Shown piece after piece: positions 35,715-45,328 of a DNA stretch of 64,000 nucleotides (position 1 is the stretch's first letter; every line of letters begins with the position of its first letter). This DNA is from Cytophagaceae bacterium (GTDB lineage Bacteria > Bacteroidota > Bacteroidia > Cytophagales > Cyclobacteriaceae). The stretch is taken from assembly GCA_006969745.1 (NCBI GenBank), contig CP030886.1, positions 1,709,234 to 1,773,233 on the forward strand. Direction: 5' to 3'. Made by a program: the position numbers and the translations under genes. A model generated the notes under the pieces. The model was not told the DNA's origin, did not search any database, and saw only the letters and a program-made list of their open reading frames with translations.

Positions 35715-36947
35715 ATGAAAGAACTCCTTAAAAAATTTGAAGATAAAACTCCAGAGATCGTTTTTGAATGGTCTGATGCGGAAACTGAAGCAGAAGGTTG
35801 GGTAGTGATCAACTCACTGAGAGGTGGAGCAGCCGGAGGTGGTACTCGAATGAGAGTAGGTCTGGATAAGAGAGAAGTAGAATCCCTTGCCAAGACCATG
35901 GAAATCAAGTTTACTGTTTCTGGGCCACAAATTGGAGGAGCGAAATCCGGTATCAACTTCGACCCTAATGACCCAAGAAAGGAAGGGGTTCTCAAGAGGT
36001 GGTACCATGCTGTATATCCGCTTCTAAAAAACTACTATGGCACAGGAGGCGACCTCAATGTAGACGAAATTCATGAAGTAATTCCAATCACTGAAGATTT
36101 TGGATTGTGGCATCCGCAGGAAGGAATTGTAAATGGGCATTTTAACCCTCGCAAGCCTAAAAAAATCCATATGCTTGGAAGGCTGAGACAAGGGGTGTCA
36201 AAAGTCTTGGAGGATCAGGAGTACATCCCAAATTCACCTAAAAAATATGTGGTAGCCGATATGATCACCGGCTATGGTGTAGCCGAAGCTGTTAGACACT
36301 ACTATCAGATCTGGGGTGGAAATATTGGTGAGAAAAGAGCAATTATTCAAGGTTGGGGCAATGTGGGATCAACGGCTGCATTATATCTGGCCAAATATGG
36401 TGTGAAGGTAGTCGGCATAATAGATCGAGTAGGTGGCTTGATTAACCCGGACGGATTTACCCTTGATGAAATCAAAAAACTATTTCATGATAAAGAAGGA
36501 AACAAGTTGGTTGCAGATAATTTGATCCCGTTTGACAAAATAAATGAAGAGATTTGGTCTATAGGTGCTGAAATCTTTATCCCTGCAGCAGCGTCAAGGC
36601 TTGTATCAAGAGATCAGGCGGAATCAATGATAGACAACCAATTAGAGGTTGTTTCATGTGGTGCAAACGTGCCATTTAGCGATGAAGAGATTTTCTATGG
36701 TCCTATTGCTGAATTCGTAGACAAGAAAGTTTCTCTCTTGCCGGACTTTATAGCAAACTGTGGAATGGCCAGGACTTTTGCATTTTTAATGGATCCTGAC
36801 AATGATGAAGTTTTAACGGACGCAGACATATTTAATGATTGCTCAAAAACTATTGGTGATGCTCTGCAGGCTGTACACAAGGAAAACAATACCCGTGTAA
36901 ATTTGGCTGAGACCGCTTTTACAATTTCATTAAATAAGCTTGTTTGA
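35715..36947 (+). CDS. Glu/Leu/Phe/Val-type amino acid dehydrogenase, divergent member
   Basis: 410 residues from the ATG at 35715. The N-terminal part has GGAAGGGTRMRVGL and the lysine-bearing QIGGAKSGINFDP of the glutamate-dehydrogenase superfamily. The C-terminal Rossmann half has IIQGWGNVGSTAALYLAKYG, and SCGANVPF stands where glutamate dehydrogenases have a similar asparagine loop. It differs from the 366-residue leucine dehydrogenase at 10.3 kb, so two family members coexist with probably different substrates. The substrate cannot be read from the motifs. Confidence 0.85.
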   Translation: MKELLKKFEDKTPEIVFEWSDAETEAEGWVVINSLRGGAAGGGTRMRVGLDKREVESLAKTMEIKFTVSGPQIGGAKSGINFDPNDPRKEGVLKRWYHAVYPLLKNYYGTGGDLNVDEIHEVIPITEDFGLWHPQEGIVNGHFNPRKPKKIHMLGRLRQGVSKVLEDQEYIPNSPKKYVVADMITGYGVAEAVRHYYQIWGGNIGEKRAIIQGWGNVGSTAALYLAKYGVKVVGIIDRVGGLINPDGFTLDEIKKLFHDKEGNKLVADNLIPFDKINEEIWSIGAEIFIPAAASRLVSRDQAESMIDNQLEVVSCGANVPFSDEEIFYGPIAEFVDKKVSLLPDFIANCGMARTFAFLMDPDNDEVLTDADIFNDCSKTIGDALQAVHKENNTRVNLAETAFTISLNKLV

Positions 36948-36958
36948 TTATAAGTAGG

Positions 36959-36989
36959 TTTGTTTTTGTCCAAGCGAATGATATCTTTA
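36959..36989 (+). promoter_or_regulatory. Promoter of the NhaD-type antiporter gene
   Basis: TTTG (36959-36962), a 19-base spacer and TATCTTTA (36982-36989, one mismatch to TAnnTTTG) give a good promoter with a leader of about 17-20 bases. Confidence 0.5.
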
Positions 36990-37011
36990 GTATAAATCAT
37001 GTAATCGCCTA

Positions 37012-38490
37012 ATGATCGGGAGAATTCTTGTTGCCATTTTATTAATGACTGTGATTGTCGTGGCTCACGCCAGCGATACTCCTATGCAGGAGCAGCAAGA
37101 AACGCATCAGACTCTGGATCATGATGTATCCGATGATGGTCATGCGTCTGAAAAACCAGCTTTGTGGAGCGTTTTCCCCTTTGTGCTTCTTTTGGTAATG
37201 ATTGCTACAGGGCCACTTTTCTACCCGCATTTCTGGCACAAAAGCTACCCGATCATTTCGATCATTTTAGCATTTCTCGTCTGTACCTATTATTTGTTTT
37301 TCTTACATAATGAACACAGTCCGGTTCATTCTGCGGCGGAGTACATTCAGTTTATTGCGCTTTTAACTGGGCTCTTTGTAGCCTCAGGAGGTATTCTGAT
37401 CATTGTAGATAAAGAAGCAAGACCTCTCACCAATTTGCTAATCCTTGCTATAGGTGCTGTGATTGCAAATATCATAGGAACAACGGGAGCATCAATGCTT
37501 TTAATAAGACCTTTTATCAGGCTCAACAAAAATCGCATCAAGCCTTACCATATTGTATTTTTTATCTTCATCGTTAGTAATGTCGGAGGTTCACTTACTC
37601 CAATAGGAGATCCACCATTGTTTTTAGGATTTCTCAAAGGAATCCCGTTTGAATGGACGGTAGTCCATAATCTAGTACCGTGGGCCATTGCATGCATTTT
37701 GCTTTTGGTCTTTTTCTACCTCTTTGACATTCGCAATAAAAGTAACTATGCTTTGATGCGCGGCGATGAAGAAGATGAGGAGCCACCTACTGGTACAATT
37801 TCACTCAAAGGCAGAAGAAATTTCCTTTGGTTAGGAGTGGTTGTTGCAGCTGTATTTCTCGATCCAAATGTTTTTGAGTGGGTTCCGGGTATTGAGTATG
37901 AAGGTCAAAAATTTTCGTACCTGAGAGAGATCATCATGTTATTGGCTGCCTTTGGTTCATATCAATTCTCAGATCTGCAAGCGATGCAGGGAAATGAATT
38001 TAGCTTTGAACCAATAAGAGAAGTTGCTTTTCTGTTTATCGGTATTTTCTTCACAATGATGCCAGCATTGGAGCTTGTAAGTGAATTTGCTCAATCTCCA
38101 AAAGGCGAAGCGCTGATTGGTCCAAGTACCCTTTATTGGGGTACCGGTGTGCTTAGTGGATTTTTAGATAATGCTCCGACCTATGTTAATTTCCTTACCG
38201 CCTCTATGGCCAGTGTGGGCGCCGATGTAAATAAAATGCAAGAAGTGATAGCTTTTGCCAACAATGAATATAAGGATTCACTTCTTGATTTAATGGCAAT
38301 CTCTTTGGGAGCGGTATTCTTTGGAGCATTTACTTACATTGGAAATGGCCCTAACTTCATGGTAAAGTCAATAGCTGAGCAAGTAGGTATTAAAATGCCT
38401 TCATTCTTTTCTTACATTATTAAATATTCTATCCCCATCCTACTTCCCGTTTTAATAATAATCTGGCTAATCTTCTTCATGGGTCACTGA
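37012..38490 (+). CDS. nhaD: Sodium:proton antiporter, NhaD/citrate-transporter type
   Basis: 492 residues with a leader and a His/Asp/Glu-rich segment (residues 20-50), then 11-12 membrane helices. The paired, inverted-repeat motifs of the ion transporter superfamily are present: GTTGASMLLIRPFI and SNVGGSLTPIGDPPLFLGFL in the first half, and VLSGFLDNAPTYVNFL and GAFTYIGNGPNFMVKSI in the second. It exchanges Na+ or Li+ for H+ across the inner membrane, as suits a marine or alkaline habitat. It has its own promoter, and a TerC gene follows after 102 bases. Confidence 0.88.
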   Translation: MIGRILVAILLMTVIVVAHASDTPMQEQQETHQTLDHDVSDDGHASEKPALWSVFPFVLLLVMIATGPLFYPHFWHKSYPIISIILAFLVCTYYLFFLHNEHSPVHSAAEYIQFIALLTGLFVASGGILIIVDKEARPLTNLLILAIGAVIANIIGTTGASMLLIRPFIRLNKNRIKPYHIVFFIFIVSNVGGSLTPIGDPPLFLGFLKGIPFEWTVVHNLVPWAIACILLLVFFYLFDIRNKSNYALMRGDEEDEEPPTGTISLKGRRNFLWLGVVVAAVFLDPNVFEWVPGIEYEGQKFSYLREIIMLLAAFGSYQFSDLQAMQGNEFSFEPIREVAFLFIGIFFTMMPALELVSEFAQSPKGEALIGPSTLYWGTGVLSGFLDNAPTYVNFLTASMASVGADVNKMQEVIAFANNEYKDSLLDLMAISLGAVFFGAFTYIGNGPNFMVKSIAEQVGIKMPSFFSYIIKYSIPILLPVLIIIWLIFFMGH

Positions 38491-38592
38491 AACTGAGGCA
38501 CTTGGATTGTTCCTATATCGGATAAATTTTTCTTTATTTGCGCTTAATTAATTAATTTGATTGACCCTCACCGCAAAATAATCGCCTTAATA

Positions 38593-39573
38593 ATGCTGCT
38601 TAACATATTTGGAGGACAGAATGAAGGAATACTCTTCGGAGTGTTCGGGGTTATTATCGTCCTCTTCCTGATCGTAGATTTAGGTGTATTCCATAAAAAG
38701 CATCAAAAAGTTTCTCAAAGGGAGGCTCTTCAGCAATCTATTTTCTGGGTACTTGTTTCTGTTGGATATGGGACACTAATCTATTTTTATGGTGAAGGTC
38801 CTGCAGCGACGCTGGAGTTTTTCTCTGCATACGTAACAGAAAAAGCCTTATCGGTTGATAACATCTTTGTAATCCTCCTGATTCTGCGATATTTCAACGT
38901 AAAGGAAGAATACTATCACAACATACTTTTTTGGGGGATTTTAGGCGCCATTGTATTTAGGGCCGTATTCATTTTTGTTGGGGCTTTACTAATCTCCGAA
39001 TTCCATTGGATACTCTACATCTTCGGTGTCTTCCTGGTTTACTCAGGTATCAAGCTCTTTAGCGAAGAGGATGATATGGAGATAGAGCCTGAAAAAAACC
39101 CTTTACTGAAGGCAGCAAAAAAGGTTCTGCCAATGAGTACAACCGATAAAGGGGGTAAATTTTGGATTCGTGAGAATGGAAAACTGCTTTTCACCCCGTT
39201 GTTTTTGGTGATTATTCTTATTGAATCCACTGATTTAATTTTTGCAGTTGATTCAATTCCGGCAGCCTTCGCAATTACTCAAAATGAGTTTGTAATTTAT
39301 ACTTCGAACATTTTCGCCGTGATGGGCCTAAGGGCAATGTTTTTCTTATTGGCCAATGTGCTTGACAAATTTTATCTCTTGCAGAAAGGCCTCTCTATTG
39401 TTTTGATATTCATTGGTGCGAAAATGCTTGCCGAGATAATTGACGTCCATGTACCAATTTACCTTTCGTTCGGCATTATCATTGGTGCGCTTGTGCTCGC
39501 AATTGTGCTTTCTCTTATGTTCCCAAAAGAAGAGGAGCCTGAAATTATAGAAGAAGAAACTCCAGCTGAGTAA
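38593..39573 (+). CDS. TerC-family integral membrane protein (Alx-like)
   Basis: I choose the ATG at 38593; the TTG at 38557 would add 12 residues of unlikely leader. The 326-residue protein has 8-9 helices with the TerC blocks EKALSVDNIFVILLILRYF and IESTDLIFAVDSIPAAFAITQ, both holding the conserved membrane aspartates, and ends in an acidic tail. TerC/Alx proteins export manganese and insert metalloenzyme cofactors or respond to pH. The acidic tail ends one base before the convergent purE stop. Confidence 0.9.
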   Translation: MLLNIFGGQNEGILFGVFGVIIVLFLIVDLGVFHKKHQKVSQREALQQSIFWVLVSVGYGTLIYFYGEGPAATLEFFSAYVTEKALSVDNIFVILLILRYFNVKEEYYHNILFWGILGAIVFRAVFIFVGALLISEFHWILYIFGVFLVYSGIKLFSEEDDMEIEPEKNPLLKAAKKVLPMSTTDKGGKFWIRENGKLLFTPLFLVIILIESTDLIFAVDSIPAAFAITQNEFVIYTSNIFAVMGLRAMFFLLANVLDKFYLLQKGLSIVLIFIGAKMLAEIIDVHVPIYLSFGIIIGALVLAIVLSLMFPKEEEPEIIEEETPAE

Positions 39574-40065
39574 TTACTTTTCAATACTTCTTACAGAGTC
39601 CATTACCTTATCTCTAAGGCTGTCTTTATATTTCTGAAGATTCGAAGCGGTGGTGTCATCAGTGGATCCTACTATCTCTGCTGCCAGTATCCCTGCGTTT
39701 TTCGCACCATCAAGTGCTACTGTAGCCACCGGAATGCCACCTGGCATTTGCAAAATAGATAGGATAGAGTCCCATCCATCAATTGAGTTGCTGGATTTTA
39801 CCGGCACACCAATCACTGGAAGTGTGGTTAGTGATGCTACCATTCCAGGTAGATGAGCAGCTCCACCAGCTCCGGCTATAATCACTTGTAATCCTTTGTC
39901 TCTAGCGCTCTCGGCATATTCGAGCATTCTGTGAGGTGTCCTATGCGCCGATACAATCGTGAGCTCATAAGGCACTCCTAGTTCATCCAGTATCTCAGCA
40001 GCTTGCTGCATAACGGGAAGATCAGACTTACTTCCCATAATTATTCCAACTTTTGGTGATGCCAT
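39574..40065 (-). CDS. purE: N5-carboxyaminoimidazole ribonucleotide mutase
   Basis: PurE converts N5-CAIR to CAIR in purine synthesis. 163 residues with the canonical [18 protein letters not shown] (catalytic His), [17 protein letters not shown] and [13 protein letters not shown] blocks. The start overlaps the purK stop by one base, so the two consecutive steps are encoded in one transcript, purK first. Confidence 0.97.
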   Translation of the reverse strand: MASPKVGIIMGSKSDLPVMQQAAEILDELGVPYELTIVSAHRTPHRMLEYAESARDKGLQVIIAGAGGAAHLPGMVASLTTLPVIGVPVKSSNSIDGWDSILSILQMPGGIPVATVALDGAKNAGILAAEIVGSTDDTTASNLQKYKDSLRDKVMDSVRSIEK

Positions 40066-41207
40066 TATGCTTTTACTTTTAGTGTTTCTTTTACTTTTCG
40101 TGCTTTCGATTTCAAATCTTCAACAGAATTATCTGTGATTGTAACGTGACCCATCTTTCGAAATGGTTTGGTAAGTTTCTTTCCATAAAGATGCACATAA
40201 ACTCCTTTCAAAGCCATACACTCTTCCATGCCTTCATAACAGGCATTCCCTGTAAATCCATCCTCACCTAAGAGGTTTACCATAGCAGCCGGAGTGATCA
40301 GCTCTGTTGAGCCAAGTGGCATATTCAAAATGGCACGCAGGTGCTGTTCAAATTGTGAAGTGTGATTTGCCTCGATCGTGTGATGACCTGAATTGTGAGT
40401 CCTGGGTGCTACCTCATTCACCAAAACGTCTCCGTCATTGGTCAGGAACATCTCAACTGCCAAAAGTCCCACCATATCCAGTTTTTGAATGACATTTTTT
40501 GCCAGGTCATATGCTTTATTTTCTGCTTCTTCAGATATCTGAGCTGGAGCAAAAAGAAATTCGACAAGATTTTGTTCCGGGTGATAGGATAGCTCCACTA
40601 CCGGAAAGCATTCCATTTCTCCTTTCATATTTCTGGCGACAACCACGCTTAATTCCTTATCAAAATCTACTAGCTTTTCGAGTAAGCCCGGCTTGTCAAA
40701 TGCTTTGTCTAAATCGGACATTGTCCGGATCATTTGTACGCCTCGCCCATCGTATCCCTCTGTGCCCAACTTATTCACTGCCGGCAGCATTTCTTTATAA
40801 TTGGCAACATCATCAGCACTTTCCGTCAAAACAAAATCTGCTGTCGGAATTCGATTAGCCTTATAAAACGTCTTTTGCTTTCTTTTATCCTGAATTAGTT
40901 CGATTATCTCAGGCTGAGGATAGACACTAATACCTTCCCCTTGCAATCTTTTAAGCGCAGCAACGCTTACATTTTCAATTTCAATAGTGATCAGGTCAAA
41001 ACCTTTCCCCCACTTATAAACTACCTCCTCGTCGGTGAGTTTGCCTACGGTGAAGTGTTTTACCAAGTGAGCACAAGGAGCATTTTGGTCAGGGTCTAAA
41101 ATCGAAATATTCAAGTTATAATTGATCGCAGACTGGATCATCATGCGGCCGAGCTGGCCACCGCCCAACACGCCAATTTTAAGGTCAGTAATGTCTTTTG
41201 ACAGCAT
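40065..41207 (-). CDS. purK: N5-carboxyaminoimidazole ribonucleotide synthase
   Basis: PurK carboxylates AIR using ATP and bicarbonate. It is an ATP-grasp enzyme of 380 residues: the N-terminal [12 protein letters not shown], the central ATP-grasp domain ([43 protein letters not shown] with the metal-binding Glu/Asn) and a small C-terminal domain. It is followed directly by purE. The -7 element is 4 bases before the ATG, so the message is probably leaderless. Confidence 0.96.
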   Translation of the reverse strand: MLSKDITDLKIGVLGGGQLGRMMIQSAINYNLNISILDPDQNAPCAHLVKHFTVGKLTDEEVVYKWGKGFDLITIEIENVSVAALKRLQGEGISVYPQPEIIELIQDKRKQKTFYKANRIPTADFVLTESADDVANYKEMLPAVNKLGTEGYDGRGVQMIRTMSDLDKAFDKPGLLEKLVDFDKELSVVVARNMKGEMECFPVVELSYHPEQNLVEFLFAPAQISEEAENKAYDLAKNVIQKLDMVGLLAVEMFLTNDGDVLVNEVAPRTHNSGHHTIEANHTSQFEQHLRAILNMPLGSTELITPAAMVNLLGEDGFTGNACYEGMEECMALKGVYVHLYGKKLTKPFRKMGHVTITDNSVEDLKSKARKVKETLKVKA

Positions 41208-41211
41208 GCAG

Positions 41212-41245
41212 CAAAGATAATCGAGTCACGCTATCTGAAATCAAA
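41212..41245 (-). promoter_or_regulatory. Promoter of purKE, apparently leaderless
   Basis: TTTG (41245-41242), a 22-base spacer and a perfect TATCTTTG (41219-41212) are read on the minus strand. CTGC, 4 bases, then the purK ATG. Transcription should begin at or one base from the start codon. Confidence 0.6.
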
Positions 41246-41268
41246 ATTTAGTCGTTGTATATTTAGGT

Positions 41269-41400
41269 ATGGATAAAAAAGAAAAACCTGAAAAGAAAAA
41301 GAAGCAGGAGGAATCCATGAAAGAATCAGAATCAAAGGAAGAGAGAGGTGGCTTTCCTGAGGATGTAGACTTCAAAAAATTCTTAGGATGTGGCGGGTAA
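41269..41400 (+). CDS. 43-residue highly charged small protein
   Basis: A short ORF with ATG at 41269 and TAA at 41398. The first half is Lys/Glu-rich (DKKEKPEKKKKQEE); the end reads GGFPEDVDFKKFLGCGG. A soluble charged protein with a Cys-containing glycine-rich tail seems designed rather than random, and I have an impression, not checked, that similar LGCG-ended small proteins occur in other Bacteroidota. It overlaps the 3' end of the convergent DUF2306 gene by 18 bases. It has no neighbour on its own strand. Confidence 0.55.
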   Translation: MDKKEKPEKKKKQEESMKESESKEERGGFPEDVDFKKFLGCGG

Positions 41401-42006
41401 GTACTTTCGCTGAATGATCCACTCAGCAACGAAAAGATTAGGCACCCAGCAAAACCATGCAATGGCTTGATAGGCTTCTTCTCCGGGTATCCCCATAATC
41501 GCCCAAATAGGCATGAAAAGGCGAAGTGTCACAGCGCCCAACGTCACAGCAAAGCTTCTGATCATCCAGCGCTCGTGTGCATTTACATCACCATTTTTAA
41601 TTGATTTGAAGGCCATGATTGTAAACCAAAACCAAATTAAAGCCATCATACCAAAACCTAGAACATTATTGAAACCTCCATTGGCATATAATGCCAAGTA
41701 GAATGCTCCCGGAGCGCTTAACAGTACGATAGCGATAACATAAGCATAGCCAAATCGTCTGTGTGTTGTAAGGTGCTTGGCTCGAAAGTTTTTCAAAAAC
41801 TGTGTCCAACCAATTCCCAGTGCTACGGCACCTCCAATAAAATGCATATGAAAGGCCACACGCCAGACTGACATATCAGAAATGCCATTTATCTTGAAAG
41901 AATAGAAATCATCTCTAAATAGATGTGAAAGTGCATACAGCGATACTCCTATGCATAAAAAGCCATAGAATCCGTTTCGTAGTTTAATGATTGCTTTCGT
42001 TTTCAT
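41383..42006 (-). CDS. DUF2306 integral membrane protein
   Basis: 207 residues with about six membrane helices. The DUF2306 pattern shows in FHMHFIGGAVALGIGWTQFL, HRRFGYAYVIAIVLLSAPG and NAHERWMIRSFAVTLGAVTLRL, with conserved His and Arg residues that resemble a heme- or quinone-linked membrane fold. No function is established. It follows the murF-alr gene by 9 bases and is probably co-transcribed. Confidence 0.85.
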   Translation of the reverse strand: MKTKAIIKLRNGFYGFLCIGVSLYALSHLFRDDFYSFKINGISDMSVWRVAFHMHFIGGAVALGIGWTQFLKNFRAKHLTTHRRFGYAYVIAIVLLSAPGAFYLALYANGGFNNVLGFGMMALIWFWFTIMAFKSIKNGDVNAHERWMIRSFAVTLGAVTLRLFMPIWAIMGIPGEEAYQAIAWFCWVPNLFVAEWIIQRKYLPATS

Positions 42007-42015
42007 AATGTCATT

Positions 42016-44397
42016 TTATTCTGATACGAAGACTCTCTTTACCCGATTGCTAACATTTGTCAATATCTCATAAGGAATGGTATCTGCCCAATGGGCTAAA
42101 TCCTGGATGGTCGGGTCATCGCCAAAAACAAGAACCTCGTCACCCTCTTTTATGTCTAACCCTGTGACATCTATCATGGACATATCCATACAAATATTAC
42201 CAATGGTTGGACAAAGCTTACCAGCAATATTCACGTTTGCATTTCCATTACCGAACCTTCGAGAGTAGCCATCTTCATAACCAATCGGAATAATTGCGAT
42301 ATGGCTGTCTTTTGACAGTATTCCTTTTCGAGAATAACCTACGGTTTCTCCAGCTTTTAGAGCTTGGACCTGCGAAACAACGGTTTTCAACTTACTTGCG
42401 TGCCTTAGCTCCAGTTCCCCAACGGGATCAAAGCCGTGAAGGCCAATTCCCAATCGGACCATATCAAAATGATACTGTGGCCATCTTACCATTCCGGGAG
42501 AATTACAAGCATGCTTGATTGGCCGGTAACCGAGCTCTGTAGCTATCTTATCGTAAGCATTGTCAAATTTTTTTGCCTGACTATTCGTGAAGTCATCTTC
42601 TGTTGCAGAATCTGAACTTGAAAAATGAGTAAATATTCCTTCGATTACTACATCCGGATTGGCTTTCAAAACTTGAATCAATTCATTTAGATCTTCAGGA
42701 TCGAATCCCAATCGATGCATGCCGGTATCAATTTTCAAATGCACTTTCGGATGCTTTTTAGTGTCTTTCAGCATCCGATGGAAATGGGAAAGACTGAATA
42801 TCTCTGCTTGTAGGTCAAACCTTTCAAACTGCTCGAAACTATCGATGTAGGGATTCATGATCATGATAGGAATTGTAATTCCATTTTTCCTCAACTGGAT
42901 TGCTTCATCTACATACGCAACTCCCAACATATCTACACGCTGATGTTGTAAGAAATTGGCAACTTCCAACAACCCGCTCCCATACGCATTGGCCTTCACC
43001 ATTACCATCAACCTGGTCGTCGAGGAGATCAAAGCTCTGTATTGGTTTAGGTTATGTTGCAGTGCTTCAAAGTTGACTTCCAATACTGTACCGTGGCTTT
43101 TCTCTTCCAGACGGTGTACCACGCGCTCTAATTCAAAATTACGAGCTCCCTTTACAATTATCATTTCTTCCTGAAATTCCGGAAGGTTGGTAAGCAAATC
43201 GTCTGTGCTATCGTAGAAAGTAGAAGGAAGTTTGAAAGCTTTTGAATTAGCAGAAATTCTAGGACCTACTCCTATCAAACGAGCAATCTTTTTGCCCCGC
43301 AGCATTTCAGAAATATTCTGATACAAATGATCATCCGATTTTCCTGAATGGATTATGTCCGACAGAATCAACGTTCGTTTATCGTTCTGCTTGTGTGACT
43401 CAAGGTAGTCAAGTGCCACCCTAAGACCAGCTTCATCATTATTGTAAGAGTCGTCCAAAATGTAGCATCCATTGATCCCTTTTTTTAATTCGAGACGCAT
43501 AGGTACTCCCTCAACCAAGTCTACTCCTTTTTGAATTTGCTCAGGCAATAGACCTACCTCCATCGCTGCCACAATACAGTGTGTGAGGTTTTCAAGCTGA
43601 GTATGACTTGTAAATTTGGTTTTGAATGAAGCTTCGCCCACCTGAATTTTTCCATTTTTCCATTGCACCTTAATATCTGAATCTTCATCTCCCCATGAAA
43701 CAATTTTATCTCCAAGGGACTCCTTTATGTTCTCAATGTATTGCGTTCCATTTTGACAAATGACGACCGAGGCATTTTCAAAAAGTCTTAGTTTTTCAGC
43801 AAGTTTCTCAGCGGTTGAATTGAATCCGTCATCGTGTGCTTCTCCCAGGTTGGTGAAAATGCCGATAGTCGGCCGAATCAACTTCTGCAGTTTTTCCATT
43901 TCTCCCTTTTTGGAAATACCCGCCTCAAATACTCCTACTTCATGATTTTTCCTTATTTCAAAAAGAGAAATTGGCACACCTACCTGTGAATTATAACTTT
44001 TTGGACTTTTGACCACATAAAATTGCTCAGAAAGTATAGTTGACAACCACTCTTTTACTGTAGTCTTTCCATTACTGCCAGTAATGCCAATGATGGGAAT
44101 ATCAAATTGCTCTCTGTGATTTTTGGCTAACAGATGAAATGCTGAAAGTGTGTCTTTGACTACAAGAACATTTGCATCACTCATTTCAACCTTGCGATCC
44201 ACCACGAAATTTCTAACGCCCTTAGACCTGGCGCTTTCTATATAATCATGGCCATCTCTTTTCCCTTTAATCGCAACAAAAACTTCACCCTCCTGACCAG
44301 TCAAGGTTCTTGAATCAATGGAAAAAAAATTTACCTCTACATCGTTAAAAAGTAGGAGTTCACCAGTGGTTATTTTCTTGAGGTGTGAGAAAAGCAT
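42016..44397 (-). CDS. murF: Bifunctional MurF ligase / alanine racemase
   Basis: 793 residues, a fusion of two peptidoglycan enzymes. MurF (residues 1 to about 430) adds D-Ala-D-Ala to UDP-MurNAc-tripeptide: GITGSNGKTTVKEW (104-117), FTNLGEAHDDGF and LDDSYNNDEAGLRVAL. Alanine racemase (about 435-793) makes the D-Ala: the PLP-lysine is in MVMVKANAYGSG, with HLKIDTGMHRLGF and GYSRKG as further blocks. The fusion is common in Bacteroidota and joins supply and use of D-alanine. The start lies 4 bases after the GNAT gene. Confidence 0.95.
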   Translation of the reverse strand: MLFSHLKKITTGELLLFNDVEVNFFSIDSRTLTGQEGEVFVAIKGKRDGHDYIESARSKGVRNFVVDRKVEMSDANVLVVKDTLSAFHLLAKNHREQFDIPIIGITGSNGKTTVKEWLSTILSEQFYVVKSPKSYNSQVGVPISLFEIRKNHEVGVFEAGISKKGEMEKLQKLIRPTIGIFTNLGEAHDDGFNSTAEKLAEKLRLFENASVVICQNGTQYIENIKESLGDKIVSWGDEDSDIKVQWKNGKIQVGEASFKTKFTSHTQLENLTHCIVAAMEVGLLPEQIQKGVDLVEGVPMRLELKKGINGCYILDDSYNNDEAGLRVALDYLESHKQNDKRTLILSDIIHSGKSDDHLYQNISEMLRGKKIARLIGVGPRISANSKAFKLPSTFYDSTDDLLTNLPEFQEEMIIVKGARNFELERVVHRLEEKSHGTVLEVNFEALQHNLNQYRALISSTTRLMVMVKANAYGSGLLEVANFLQHQRVDMLGVAYVDEAIQLRKNGITIPIMIMNPYIDSFEQFERFDLQAEIFSLSHFHRMLKDTKKHPKVHLKIDTGMHRLGFDPEDLNELIQVLKANPDVVIEGIFTHFSSSDSATEDDFTNSQAKKFDNAYDKIATELGYRPIKHACNSPGMVRWPQYHFDMVRLGIGLHGFDPVGELELRHASKLKTVVSQVQALKAGETVGYSRKGILSKDSHIAIIPIGYEDGYSRRFGNGNANVNIAGKLCPTIGNICMDMSMIDVTGLDIKEGDEVLVFGDDPTIQDLAHWADTIPYEILTNVSNRVKRVFVSE

Positions 44398-44401
44398 TCA
44401 C

Positions 44402-45229
44402 CTAAATTATCAATTCCATCTCATATTGATTGACCTGATTTTGAAATCCACATCGCTTAAGAAAAGAATCGAATCCAATTTCATCTTCGGGGATGTTCAT
44501 AATGGTTAGAGGTTTTTCTGACAATGATTGTGCTTGATAGAGCAGGGCTTCACCGGCACCAGACTGTCTGTGCATACCATCTACAGCCAATTGTGAAATA
44601 CGGCCCAAGTGAGGTTGAAATATCAGGTAGCCTGTTGTAATGTCCTCTTTCTTGGAAAGCAATACTCTTTCACCTCCTCTTTTCAAATGCTCAGAACTGT
44701 CAATAAAGGATGGCTCAAAATCAGTGAAGCTAAAATTGACCTCATCTATTGTCCCTTCCTCTACTCTTACCTTAGAGTGAGTCTCAAAAGTCTTACTCAT
44801 TTTATAACATTTAAACTTTCGTTTGAATGTGAAACCAATCTTCTCATAAAGTGAAATTGCATTTTTGTTGGTCTCCACGACTTCAAGGAGTATTCTGGCC
44901 AGAAATTTTCTTTGGATTCTTGGAATTAGAAATTCGTAGATGTTTATGGCGGTCTTTTGGTTTCGAAACCCTGGCAAGACTCCGGTACCTCCATTATAGG
45001 CGGTTGGTATTCCCTGATATATTCCAGAGCTGTGAAGGATAAATCCGGTCATTTCGTTTCCGTCGTAGCTACCTGCGGATATATCTATGTTCATCAATAG
45101 CTTTTTGTGCAAGCGATGACCAAACTCCTCAACGCTCGGCTGGAAGCTTACCTCATTGTTGGTAAAGGCAATTTTGAAGGTCCTATAAAGCGCCTCAAAA
45201 TCCTCTTCTGATAACAGACGTATATCCAT
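44402..45229 (-). CDS. Two-domain GNAT acetyltransferase
   Basis: 275 residues from the ATG at 45229 (a TTG at 45247 is the longer option). There are two tandem GNAT folds. The N-terminal one (residues 1-145) has GGTGVLPGFRNQKTAINIYE and ETNKNAISLYEKIGF, both near consensus. The C-terminal one (about 180-275) has GRISQLAVDGMHRQSGAGEA and the final GFQNQVNQYEMEL. The substrate is unknown. It directly precedes murF-alr on the same transcript, which could hint at a cell-wall or amino-acid substrate; that is inference only. Confidence 0.85.
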   Translation of the reverse strand: MDIRLLSEEDFEALYRTFKIAFTNNEVSFQPSVEEFGHRLHKKLLMNIDISAGSYDGNEMTGFILHSSGIYQGIPTAYNGGTGVLPGFRNQKTAINIYEFLIPRIQRKFLARILLEVVETNKNAISLYEKIGFTFKRKFKCYKMSKTFETHSKVRVEEGTIDEVNFSFTDFEPSFIDSSEHLKRGGERVLLSKKEDITTGYLIFQPHLGRISQLAVDGMHRQSGAGEALLYQAQSLSEKPLTIMNIPEDEIGFDSFLKRCGFQNQVNQYEMELII

Positions 45230-45328
45230 AAGAATACTTGTAATCAAGGAACTAACCCATCCCTATTTTATCTTATAACTTCGGTATTATTAAAATTACG
45301 CTTATCTGATCAAAAGGAAAACACTCAC

